Assembly: GCA_964371075.1 (NCBI GenBank)
Contig: CAYJKN010000001.1
Coordinates: 806,001-870,000 of the forward strand
DNA: 64,000 nt
Direction of reading: 5' to 3'
Origin: UTCHB3 sp964371075
GTDB lineage: Bacteria > Bacteroidota > Ignavibacteria > Ignavibacteriales > Ignavibacteriaceae
Part shown: piece after piece, positions 36,884 through 44,963 of the stretch
Position numbering within the stretch: position 1 is the stretch's first letter
How the letters are laid out: every line of letters starts with the position of its first letter
The notes under the pieces: model-generated
Seen by the model: only the letters and a program-made list of their open reading frames with translations
The model's database searches: none
What the model was told of the DNA's origin: nothing
Made by a program: the position numbers and the translations under genes

Positions 36884-37891
36884 TCAGTTACCACTGTTTA
36901 ATTCAATTTTCCTTACAGATTCTTCAATTTTCTGAATAATCATGTTAGCAACCTTTAGTGCCCTGAGACCATCTTCGCCTGAAACAACGGGAGTGGTTCG
37001 TTCAGCAACGGCTTTTATAAAAAGTGTCAGTTCATATTCCAAAGCATTTACTTTTGGAGCTTCAGCTTGTTCATAAACAACACTTTTTGCATTTTCACCA
37101 ACACCAATCAGTCCAAAAGAGAACGCTGAACCTGTCGGTTCCCCGGGTGAAACCAGTCTGTAAATTTCGGTGGTTCCTGTTACAAAATCAAGAGTAATAT
37201 AATTATCTTTTTGGAAAAGTCTCATTTTTCTCATTTTTTTCTGAGATATTCTGCTTGCTGTTACAACAGCCACAGCACCATTTTCAAACTCGATTCTACA
37301 ATTTGCAATGTCTTCCGTTGCCGATACCACAGCAATCCCACTCGCGTCCACTTTACAAACTTCGCTTTTTACCAGACTTAATATGATATCAATATCATGT
37401 ATCATCAGATCAAGCACAACTGCCACATCAGTTCCTCGTGGATTAAATTGTGCAAGCCGGTCAGTTTGTATAAATTTTGGTTCTATCTGATATTTGTCGA
37501 TAGCAAGAATAGCCGGATTAAACCGTTCTATGTGACCGACCTGTATTAATTTCTCTTTTAACTTTGCGAGAGCCACTAACTTTTCAGCTTCTTCAATTGT
37601 CGCCGTTACAGGTTTCTCGATGAAAACATCCAATCCCCTTTCAAGACAATATGCTGCTACTTCATAATGTGCAGTTGTTGTCACCGCGATTGATACAGCC
37701 TCATTTTCCTGAACCAAAGAATCAATTGTATCATAAACTTTAATTCCAAACTCTTTGGCACATGCCTCAGCTTTTTCTCTGGATGCATCATACACACCTG
37801 TAAGTTCTGCTGTCTCAATATTTTTTAACATTTTTGCGTGCAGATTGCCCAGATGGCCCGTACCTATCACGCCAATTTTAATTTTTTTCAT
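36884..37891 (-). CDS. Gfo/Idh/MocA-family NAD(P)-dependent oxidoreductase
   Basis: A 335-residue enzyme with an N-terminal Rossmann fold (GVIGTGHLGNLHAKML, residues 7-22) and the family motif EKPVTATIEEAEKLV (~93-107), followed by the alpha/beta substrate domain (HIERFNPAI; DLMIHDIDIIL holds the probable catalytic His). The substrate is probably a nucleotide sugar or polyol. Because lptD follows directly, a role in lipid A or LPS sugar formation (for instance a GnnA-like step) is possible but not shown by the sequence. An unusual inverted repeat lies 43 bp upstream of its start. Confidence 0.88.
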   Translation of the reverse strand: MKKIKIGVIGTGHLGNLHAKMLKNIETAELTGVYDASREKAEACAKEFGIKVYDTIDSLVQENEAVSIAVTTTAHYEVAAYCLERGLDVFIEKPVTATIEEAEKLVALAKLKEKLIQVGHIERFNPAILAIDKYQIEPKFIQTDRLAQFNPRGTDVAVVLDLMIHDIDIILSLVKSEVCKVDASGIAVVSATEDIANCRIEFENGAVAVVTASRISQKKMRKMRLFQKDNYITLDFVTGTTEIYRLVSPGEPTGSAFSFGLIGVGENAKSVVYEQAEAPKVNALEYELTLFIKAVAERTTPVVSGEDGLRALKVANMIIQKIEESVRKIELNSGN

Positions 37892-37933
37892 GTTTATCTT
37901 GATTTTATGTAGTGGTGGTTCATTAAAGAATTG

Positions 37934-37973
37934 CCGGATATTTCATTATTGATCTCAATAAATCGATATCCGG
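37934..37973. repeat. Nested 40-bp inverted repeat upstream of the oxidoreductase gene
   Basis: The outer arms CCGGATAT (37934-37941) and ATATCCGG (37966-37973) enclose inner arms TTATTGA (37946-37952) and TCAATAA (37955-37961), separated by a 4x4 internal loop and a 2-nt centre. It lies in the 187-bp gap ahead of the Gfo/Idh/MocA-lptD pair. It could be a regulator site, an mRNA leader stem-loop or an end for the gene upstream; there is no T-tract. Confidence 0.75.
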
Positions 37974-38078
37974 ATAAAATTCGAATTGTGGGGAATATAT
38001 TTAACACAGGTGGATCATTTCATTAATAAATAAATGATGATCACTCCCTTGTAATTCAATAGTGTGAAGTAATTGCCG

Positions 38079-38321
38079 CTATTGCTCCTGAATTTCAGCA
38101 CACTTGATTGAGCTGTAAGGTATAAAGATTTTAACCGATTCACCGGTTTCTCTTTCGTTTTTCAGGAGTAAGCCATCTTCAAAAGCTTCTTCCAATTTTC
38201 CCATTTTGAATACTATTTCGTAAACGGGTGTATTCGAAAATGTGTCAGCCACTAAACCATAATTTTCCAACATGGTTACGTGTACCGATTTTCCTTTATA
38301 TTTTGACCAATCAAATTTCAT
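38079..38321 (-). CDS. Small hypothetical protein
   Basis: An 80-residue cytoplasmic protein I do not recognise. The ATG at 38321 (MKFDWSKYKGKSVHVTML) follows GGAG; a longer in-frame start at 38348 adds nine residues and has no SD. It looks like a small beta-rich fold (VYEIVFKMGKLEEAFEDGLLL ... VKIFIPYSSIKCAEI), perhaps Sm- or SH3-like. It sits between the BrkB-family gene and the oxidoreductase gene on the same strand, with ~120 and ~190 bp gaps. Confidence 0.65.
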   Translation of the reverse strand: MKFDWSKYKGKSVHVTMLENYGLVADTFSNTPVYEIVFKMGKLEEAFEDGLLLKNERETGESVKIFIPYSSIKCAEIQEQ

Positions 38322-38441
38322 AAATCTATCAAACTCCAAGTTGAGCATAAACTTTTTTAGAATAACTTTTTAATATAATAAAACCCTTTTATCTCAGCAA
38401 ATTCATTCTGTGACAAAAGCGATAAATTCGTCCAAATTTCA

Positions 38442-39494
38442 TTATTTAGTCTCGTTTTGATCATCAAGCCAATTCCTGAAGCGATCCAACCAGCGCGATC
38501 CCTTTATTTTTTCTTTTACTGCTATATTCTCATCGTAAAGTCTTGCGAGTTCAGCCCCGACAATAAATACTATATTTGTGTAGTATAACCAAACAGCTAT
38601 CACTATCAAAAGGGAGTATGTTCCATATATCTGACCAAAAGATGCTATGTTGTCCAGGTAATATCCAAAAGCAAACTTTGCCATAATCCACAACCCGGCT
38701 GCGATTAAAGCACCTACCAAAAGGGAAACTTTTCTGATCTTTTTGGAAGGCACTACTCTATAAAAGAAATAAAACAACAAGAAAATAAGCAGGAACGAGA
38801 TACCCAAAGTGAATGTATCTTTGAGAAACACTGAATCGAGAATCCCAAGAAATGGGAGCTCCATGGCAACTCTTTGAACAATTGTTAATGCAGGAATCAG
38901 TAAAAACACTGCAAAAAACACAACAATCATTATAAGGATTAGAAGGAAATCAAACAATTTTGAAATTATGATATTTCTCTGCTCAGGTACATCAAATACC
39001 TTGTGGAGCACAGTTCTGATACTCGCAAAAAATCCTGATGCTGCAAATAACAGTGCACCCGAACCAACTATACCCGCAACATTACGATATTCAACAAGCT
39101 CTTCTATCCTGCCACTAATCATCGTTTTTGCAAATTCTGCATAACTCTCGTAAGGGATTACAGCATCAATAAAAGTATTGATTCTTCCGACAAATTCAAC
39201 AGATGAAAGAAAATTTCCCAGAATAAAAAACATAATAAGTGTCATCGGAATAATGCACATAAACAATGAAAACGAGAGTGCACCCGAGAAAAGAAACACA
39301 TGATGCGTGTCGAATCGATCGATAAACTTCAGTATCCAGTTAACATACACACTGTAGAGTTGTGTAACCCGCTTCCAGGTTGAAGGATTTTTAAACAACC
39401 CCGGCTCAAAAACGAATTCTCCATCCATGATCTTTCCCAGATTGGAAAAGAGAGGACCAAGCGTTCTACGCCATAATCTCCGGAATAGCATCAT
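38442..39494 (-). CDS. YihY/BrkB-family inner-membrane protein
   Basis: A 350-residue protein with about six membrane helices, for example around residues 68-95 (FLFSGALSFSLFMCIIPMTLI), 140-160, 180-205, 220-240, 250-270 and 280-310. The GTYSLLIVIAVWLYYTNIVFIVGAE segment before the C-terminus is the family signature. Function is unclear, despite the old RNase BN label for this family. Its ATG lies inside purL, a 29-bp overlap, so translation is coupled to purL. The tail is charged and cytoplasmic. Confidence 0.92.
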   Translation of the reverse strand: MMLFRRLWRRTLGPLFSNLGKIMDGEFVFEPGLFKNPSTWKRVTQLYSVYVNWILKFIDRFDTHHVFLFSGALSFSLFMCIIPMTLIMFFILGNFLSSVEFVGRINTFIDAVIPYESYAEFAKTMISGRIEELVEYRNVAGIVGSGALLFAASGFFASIRTVLHKVFDVPEQRNIIISKLFDFLLILIMIVVFFAVFLLIPALTIVQRVAMELPFLGILDSVFLKDTFTLGISFLLIFLLFYFFYRVVPSKKIRKVSLLVGALIAAGLWIMAKFAFGYYLDNIASFGQIYGTYSLLIVIAVWLYYTNIVFIVGAELARLYDENIAVKEKIKGSRWLDRFRNWLDDQNETK

Positions 39495-41682
39495 AATACT
39501 TATCTTTCAGCTCATTTAATTCAAATTCCATTGCATTTATTTTTACAACGGTTCCTCCTGTTTTTCCCACAATTTTAACCGGTACACCGTGTTTTCCAGC
39601 TTTCGCCTGAAATTGTGACAAAAATTCAGGTTTGATCGAAAATATTATCCTGCCCTGCGTCTCGGAAAAGAGAACAAAATCTTCACGATCTCCCTTAATA
39701 TTTACTTCCGCACCAATCGCCTTTTCAGGATCTGAAATACACGATTCGATTAGAGCAGTAACAAATCCACCTTCAGAAATGTCGTGTGCAGAAATTACAA
39801 ACCCTTCTTTTATAACCGCAAGGGTAAATTTCTGAAGTTTTTTCTCTATTGCCAGATCACAAAGAGGTGGAACTCCTGTAACCATTCCATGAATCACCTT
39901 TAGATATTCCGATCCACCAATCTCCTCTAAATCTTCACCGGCAACAACAATCAAATCACCTTCGTTCCTAAATTGCATACCAGTGATATGGCTTCGATCC
40001 TCAATCAAACCCAACATTCCAATAACAGGTGTCGGGTAAACAGCAGAGGTTGGTGCTTCATTATAAAACGATACATTCCCACCGGTTACAGGTGTTTCAA
40101 AAAATCTGCAAGCATCACCCATCCCTCTAACTGCCTCAGTGAATTGCCAATAAATTTCAGGTTTGTATGGATTTCCAAAGTTCAAGCAGTTTGTAATTGC
40201 CAGCGGAATTGCTCCCGTGCAAACAACATTTCGTGCCGCCTCAGCAACTGCAGATTTTCCACCTTCATAAGGATCAAGATAAACAAACCTTGAATTACAG
40301 TCAGTCTTAACCGCGATCGCCTTATTTGTATCTTTAATATATATTACTGCAGCATCACTAACCCCCGGACCCAACACAGTGTTTGTTCTGACCATGCTGT
40401 CATACTGCCTGTAAACCCATTTTTTTGATGCAATAACAGGAGAAGAGAGAACCTTTAAGACCGCAGATTTAATATCTGATGGAGCAGTAACTGTATTTTT
40501 ATCAAACTTGTTGGTCTCATCAAGGTACACAGGTCGTTTTGTCTCACGATCATATTGTGGAGCTCCCCCTCCAAGAACCAAATCATAGGGATCAAGTTCT
40601 GCTTTTAAGGCACCCTGATAATTTATTTTAACTTTTCTGTCTTTTGTTACCACTCCAATTGTTTCACAATGAAGGTCCCATTTTTCAAACACTTCTTTAA
40701 TTTCTTTTTCAAATTCCTTTTTGGCAACCACGAGCATTCGCTCCTGACTTTCGGAAAGCATTATCTCATAAGCTGTCATCCCTGTTTCACGAAGTGGCAC
40801 TTTGTCAAGATCAATATCCATTCCGTGATTCCCTTTTGCGCTCATTTCAGTGGTTGAGCAGGAAATTCCTGCAGCTCCCATATCCTGAATCCCAATAATG
40901 TAACCTTTTCTTATCACCTCAAGTGTGGCTTCAAGCAATAGTTTTTCGGTAAATGGATCGCCTACCTGCACAGAAGGTCTTTTTGCCTCACTCTTTTCAG
41001 AAATCTCCTCTGATGCAAATGTTGCCCCGTGAATCCCATCTCTACCGGTTGATGAACCAACAATGATAACAGGATTGCCCTCACCCTCGGCAGTGGCTGA
41101 GGCGGTCATGCCGTGTTTTACAATTCCAACTGCCATCGCATTTACAAGTGGATTTCCCTGATAACATTCATCAAAATAAACCTCACCTCCAACCGTGGGC
41201 ACTCCAAAACAGTTTCCGTAATCTGCTATCCCTTCCACCACTCCGTTAAAAAGGAATCGTGTTCTGTCATCACTCAACGATCCAAATCTTAACGAATTTA
41301 ACGCCGCAATTGGTCTGGCACCCATCGTAAAAATATCACGAAGAATTCCTCCAACTCCTGTTGCGGCCCCTTGATAAGGTTCTACTGCTGAGGGGTGATT
41401 ATGACTTTCAATTTTAAAAGCTATTGCAAACCCATCTCCAATATCAACAAGACCGGCATTTTCTTCACCTGCCCCAACCAGAAGACGACCGCCGCTTCTT
41501 GGAAGTGTTTTCAGAAGTTTAATCGAATTTTTGTAACTGCAATGTTCACTCCACATAACACTGTAAATACCAAGCTCTGTGAAATTTGGCACCCTGCCAA
41601 GTCGTTTGATTATTTCATCAAATTCTTGTGCTGTTAATCCATGTTCCATCGCCAGTGTTAGAGTTACTTCCGGTTCTTTCAT
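39466..41682 (-). CDS. purL: Phosphoribosylformylglycinamidine synthase subunit PurL
   Basis: A 738-residue small PurL, as in Bacillus, which needs separate PurQ (glutaminase) and PurS to make FGAM in purine synthesis. Hallmarks: EHCSYKNS near residue 46, KIESHNHPSAVEPYQGAATGVGG, the GDPFTEKLLLEA segment, and DMGAAGISCSTTEMSAKGNHG. It is not the ~1300-residue fused type. purQ and purS are not in the window. It is 71 bp downstream of the exonuclease gene in a long minus-strand gene run. Confidence 0.97.
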   Translation of the reverse strand: MKEPEVTLTLAMEHGLTAQEFDEIIKRLGRVPNFTELGIYSVMWSEHCSYKNSIKLLKTLPRSGGRLLVGAGEENAGLVDIGDGFAIAFKIESHNHPSAVEPYQGAATGVGGILRDIFTMGARPIAALNSLRFGSLSDDRTRFLFNGVVEGIADYGNCFGVPTVGGEVYFDECYQGNPLVNAMAVGIVKHGMTASATAEGEGNPVIIVGSSTGRDGIHGATFASEEISEKSEAKRPSVQVGDPFTEKLLLEATLEVIRKGYIIGIQDMGAAGISCSTTEMSAKGNHGMDIDLDKVPLRETGMTAYEIMLSESQERMLVVAKKEFEKEIKEVFEKWDLHCETIGVVTKDRKVKINYQGALKAELDPYDLVLGGGAPQYDRETKRPVYLDETNKFDKNTVTAPSDIKSAVLKVLSSPVIASKKWVYRQYDSMVRTNTVLGPGVSDAAVIYIKDTNKAIAVKTDCNSRFVYLDPYEGGKSAVAEAARNVVCTGAIPLAITNCLNFGNPYKPEIYWQFTEAVRGMGDACRFFETPVTGGNVSFYNEAPTSAVYPTPVIGMLGLIEDRSHITGMQFRNEGDLIVVAGEDLEEIGGSEYLKVIHGMVTGVPPLCDLAIEKKLQKFTLAVIKEGFVISAHDISEGGFVTALIESCISDPEKAIGAEVNIKGDREDFVLFSETQGRIIFSIKPEFLSQFQAKAGKHGVPVKIVGKTGGTVVKINAMEFELNELKDKYYDAIPEIMA

Positions 41683-41753
41683 TTTCTTTCCAATTTAAAT
41701 TGAATTCACAAAATCATTTTATTAGTAGATTACTTCTGATTCTTAACCATGAG

Positions 41754-42440
41754 TTATTCTAAAAACTCTTTCCAGATTTCATATAACTGAAAGGTGGCAT
41801 AAATATCTCTGCCACAGTATTCAGCTATTTCCTTAATTCTTCCTTCCTCGTACATGGTCTTAACCTCTGCACCGGAAACATCTTTCGATTTTGGGGTTTT
41901 TATTCCAAATCCGTGACAATAAAAATCGAGATTAAACTTCCTGAAACCTCCATAAAATGACAACTGCTCAAGCAGATCAAGGTGCATTTTACTGTCGAAT
42001 CTGTTTCCCATTAAATTTTTCGAAGGTTTTATGCCGAGCATCGCAGATCTTAACATTAGGAACGGAACATCAAATCCCCTTCCATTAAAAGTTACAAGCT
42101 GGTCAACTTTTGAAGCAAACTCCCAAAATTTCTGTAAAATCTCTTTTTCTGGCAATCCTTTATAATAAAATCCTGTCTCCTCTGATTGCCATACTTCCTC
42201 TGTTTCACTCTCAAAATAGACATAACCTTTTTGTTGTTCGATGTAATACATCCCGATAACAACAACTTTTGAGGTAAACGGATAAAGAGCTCTCCACTCT
42301 TTTAATTCTTCTTGTTTTTTCTCTTTATCCTTCTGAGTTTTCTCTTTTTCAGCATCTCTGAGGAGATATTCCTGCTGACTTGGAGCAAGACTTTCCCAGG
42401 GCAATCCAACCGTCTCAATATCAAAGACCAATCTTTTCAT
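41754..42440 (-). CDS. DEDDy-type 3'-5' exonuclease (PolB-like RNase H fold)
   Basis: A 228-residue stand-alone exonuclease. ExoI carries Asp and Glu in VFDIETVG (residues 4-11), ExoII the Asp in TFNGRGFDVPFL (~118-129), and ExoIII the YCGRD motif near 213 (Tyr-x3-Asp), which marks the DEDDy class related to the proofreading domain of family B polymerases. Residues ~25-50 are a charged helix. It probably trims DNA or RNA 3' ends in repair. It overlaps the thioesterase gene by 4 bp (ATGA). Confidence 0.9.
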   Translation of the reverse strand: MKRLVFDIETVGLPWESLAPSQQEYLLRDAEKEKTQKDKEKKQEELKEWRALYPFTSKVVVIGMYYIEQQKGYVYFESETEEVWQSEETGFYYKGLPEKEILQKFWEFASKVDQLVTFNGRGFDVPFLMLRSAMLGIKPSKNLMGNRFDSKMHLDLLEQLSFYGGFRKFNLDFYCHGFGIKTPKSKDVSGAEVKTMYEEGRIKEIAEYCGRDIYATFQLYEIWKEFLE

Positions 42441-42898
42441 TTTTTAAGATTCCTGTCAAATATCCGGTGTTCAAATAATTCAACTTTTTTAACAAATTCA
42501 TTAGATAACGGAAATGATTTACCCGTGGTTTGATTTACCTGCGCAATTACCCCCGCCCCGTCAACTATCAAATCGCCTGTTGCGGCATTTATTATTATAT
42601 GTTCAAATCCGTAGGATGAGTTACGAATGAAGGATATTCTTGAATAAATGTATAATTCATCGTCGTAACGGGAATGTTTGCGATAGTTTATTTCATTTCT
42701 GACCATAAAAAAATTGTAACCATCAGAAAAAAGTCCTCCCGGTGGAACAAGACCTGCCTCTTTAACATATTCAAGTCGCGACTGTTCAAAATAAGAGACA
42801 TACACAGCATTGTTACAAACACCCAGCATATCAACTTCTTGAAATCTCACTTTGATTTTGGTCAGATGGTAAAATTTTTCACCGTTGTGTTCAAACAT
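42437..42898 (-). CDS. Acyl-CoA thioesterase, hotdog fold (YbgC/FadM-like)
   Basis: A 153-residue single hotdog domain. The active-site signature is VRFQEVDMLGVCNNAVYVSYFEQSR, with Asp (here EVDMLGVCNN) as the likely catalytic residue of the 4-hydroxybenzoyl-CoA thioesterase family. It would hydrolyse an acyl-CoA thioester; the substrate is unknown. It begins 1 bp after the threonine aldolase stop and overlaps the exonuclease start. Confidence 0.9.
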   Translation of the reverse strand: MFEHNGEKFYHLTKIKVRFQEVDMLGVCNNAVYVSYFEQSRLEYVKEAGLVPPGGLFSDGYNFFMVRNEINYRKHSRYDDELYIYSRISFIRNSSYGFEHIIINAATGDLIVDGAGVIAQVNQTTGKSFPLSNEFVKKVELFEHRIFDRNLKK

Positions 42899-42899
42899 G

Positions 42900-43937
42900 T
42901 TAAATACCCTTTAGAATTTTAACAGCTTCAATCACATCGTTTTTATCAACATCAAGATGGGTTATCGCTCTTACTGTGCCAATGGGACCCGGACTAAATC
43001 GTAAACCTTTTGATTCACATTCTGAAATTACTTCTGCAGGTGATTTTTTGTTGTGTTTGAAAATGAGAATATTTGTCTCCACTTTTGTGGGATCGATCTC
43101 AAATTGAGGCATGTTCGCAATTTCTTCTGCAAGTAGAGATGCATTTGAATGATCATCAACCAAACGGGAAATGTTATTTTTAAGAGCATACATTCCGGCA
43201 GCGGCAAGGACACCCAATTGTCTTGTTCCCCCACCCCAGGCTTTTCGAAATCTGAATGCCTCTTTAATAAAATCTTTACTCCCTGCGATTACTGAACCGA
43301 TTGGAGCCCCCAGACCCTTGGAGAGACAACAGGAAACAGAATCAAACTTTGATGTTATCGATTTTGGCTCTACTCCAAGTTTCACCGCGGCATTCCATAC
43401 CCTTGCCCCGTCGAGATGGAATTTTATTCCCTTTTCCCGTGCAAAAACCTGTAATTCATCCAATTTATCAAGTGGATAAACCTTTCCCATCCTCCGGTTA
43501 TGAGTGTTTTCAACAGCTAAAACTTTTGTTCTGGGCATATAATATGCTTCAATTGGTCTGATTGCGGGAGTAACTGATTCGGGAGTCAGGATGCCGTCGG
43601 GAGTAAATACGGGAAATAACTGAAGTCCGCTCAAAACGGCTGGTGAACCCGATTCGTAGTAAAATATATGTGATTCAGCATCACAGATCACTTCATCATG
43701 AGGTTGTGTGTGGGTTTTCAGGCATAATTGATTCCCCATAACGCCACTTAAAACAAATAATGCAGCTTCAAAACCCAGCATATCGGCTGCAAACTCCTGG
43801 AATTCATTAACTGTCGGGTCTTCATTAAATACATCATCCCCAACTTCCGCCTCAAACATCGCCTTCCTCATTTCCCGGGAGGGCTTTGTTACTGTATCAC
43901 TTCTTAAATCAATAATTTTCAATTTTTTAGGTTCCAA
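42900..43937 (-). CDS. ltaE: Low-specificity L-threonine aldolase
   Basis: A 345-residue PLP enzyme that splits threonine or allo-threonine to glycine and acetaldehyde. The N-terminal IDLRSDTVTKP and EVGDDVFNEDPTV segments and HLDGARVWNAAV are family signatures. The PLP lysine is in CCLSKGLGAPIGS near residue 208. It is the first gene of the minus-strand run that continues through the thioesterase, exonuclease, purL and BrkB genes. A CoA-acylating acetaldehyde dehydrogenase lies at 52611-54194, a possible consumer of the acetaldehyde, but it is not in the same operon. Confidence 0.95.
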   Translation of the reverse strand: MEPKKLKIIDLRSDTVTKPSREMRKAMFEAEVGDDVFNEDPTVNEFQEFAADMLGFEAALFVLSGVMGNQLCLKTHTQPHDEVICDAESHIFYYESGSPAVLSGLQLFPVFTPDGILTPESVTPAIRPIEAYYMPRTKVLAVENTHNRRMGKVYPLDKLDELQVFAREKGIKFHLDGARVWNAAVKLGVEPKSITSKFDSVSCCLSKGLGAPIGSVIAGSKDFIKEAFRFRKAWGGGTRQLGVLAAAGMYALKNNISRLVDDHSNASLLAEEIANMPQFEIDPTKVETNILIFKHNKKSPAEVISECESKGLRFSPGPIGTVRAITHLDVDKNDVIEAVKILKGI

Positions 43938-44305
43938 ATTGTATTGTAATCGGAGTCCAAAAATACCAATAAATTTTTAATTACTCCCTCATCCTTCGAT
44001 GAACAGGCCATTTGAAACGATCATCTGACCTTTTGGGAAAACGATCATCAATTATAGATCACATTTGTCACATTTATTATCCTTTTATGGAATTATTTTG
44101 CATAAGATAAAGTTTATATATTATATTTGTAATGTACTTAGTACACATTCTTGGACAGGTGTATATAATTTGGTGCACAGTCCAAAACTTATTGAAGATA
44201 AACAGCGTCTAATAAACTTAAAAGGCGATTTATACATTAGATTTTACTTTGGCACAATTATTGTATCATTAACAATGGAAACGATACAATCAACAGAGGT
44301 TTAAT
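43938..44305. other. Intergenic region with regulatory-looking repeats
   Basis: This gap between divergent genes holds no convincing gene; a 79-codon frame at 44065-44304 looks spurious because it overlaps the promoter signals and has no SD. It contains the direct repeat AAACGATCATC at 44015-44025 and 44039-44049, an imperfect dyad TTGGAC/GTCCAA (44151-44156 and 44180-44185), and a sigma-54-like promoter at 44249-44265. Confidence 0.6.
44249..44265 (+). promoter_or_regulatory. Sigma-54-like promoter of the minimal sorting-domain protein
   Basis: TTGGCAC (44249-44255), 5 nt, TTGTA (44261-44265): an exact -24 element and -12 with GC to GT. The predicted start near 44277 leaves ~30 nt before the ATG at 44306, with an AGAGG SD at 44295-44299. 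Confidence 0.68.
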
Positions 44306-44683
44306 ATGAAAAGATTTTTGACACTCATAATTATCTCGGCGGTTCTTTTAACTGCCGGAATGTCAGCTTCAAAAGTTGACAATAAAGTCTCCAACCAAAA
44401 AGGTAATGGGGACAACCCTAAAACATTTGTTTTGGAACAGAATTATCCTAACCCGTTTAATCCTGAAACCAATATCAATTACCATTTACCAAATCCCGGA
44501 CAGGTTAGACTTTCAGTTTACAACCTCCTTGGAGTTGAAGTTGCGGTTCTTGTTGATGAATATCAGATGGCCGGTAATTATAAAGTTAGATTTAATGCTT
44601 CGTCATTGCAATCAGGAGTTTATCTTTACAAAATTAAAATGGCAAATCAGACACTAACAAGAAAAATGACATATCTGAAATAA
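44306..44683 (+). CDS. Minimal T9SS protein: signal peptide plus type A sorting domain only
   Basis: A 125-residue protein. Residues 1-21 are a signal peptide (MKRFLTLIIISAVLLTAGMSA). About 22 polar residues follow, then the T9SS type A sorting domain takes up all the rest (~44-125: LEQNYPNPFNPET, SVYNLLGVEVAVLVD, SGVYLYKIK, KMTYLK). No cargo domain is present. Normally this domain directs a large enzyme through the T9SS; here the product on the surface would be the linker or the domain itself. The full-length frame, good SD, sigma-54-like promoter and own terminator show it is a deliberate small gene, not a fragment. Confidence 0.88.
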   Translation: MKRFLTLIIISAVLLTAGMSASKVDNKVSNQKGNGDNPKTFVLEQNYPNPFNPETNINYHLPNPGQVRLSVYNLLGVEVAVLVDEYQMAGNYKVRFNASSLQSGVYLYKIKMANQTLTRKMTYLK

Positions 44684-44702
44684 AACATTACTACTTTTTT
44701 AT

Positions 44703-44738
44703 AAAAAGGCTGTTCGGAAACGGGCAGCCTTTTTTTTT
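44703..44738 (+). terminator. Rho-independent terminator
   Basis: AAAAAGGCTG (44703-44712) pairs with CAGCCTTTTT (44725-44734), with further C-G and G-C pairs around a 4-nt GAAA-type loop and a T-run. Confidence 0.92.
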
Positions 44739-44963
44739 GTTTAAAAATAGCTGAGAATCGAAGTAGCTAAGTAGCAATTGGATAAACCAAAACCAATAGT
44801 CCCGATTCATCGGGAAATTCATTCGGAGGAAGATATATGGAGAATCAAATTTTTGATTAGGGTTAACCCCTATCCCCACGCCATAAATGAACCTTTGTAT
44901 CTTTGATATTAATCCCCTTTTCCGTAAGTTAATGGATTGATATTTGTATAAAAGGTACATCGA

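Noticed and set aside
44065..44304. 79-codon ORF before the minimal T9SS protein
   Set aside because: It has no SD, has odd composition, and overlaps the sigma-54-like promoter and dyad.
44803..44817. Short palindrome CCCGAT/ATCGGG between the terminator and the T9SS amidase gene
   Set aside because: The arms are 6 bp without a T-run or clear position relative to a promoter; too little to assign.
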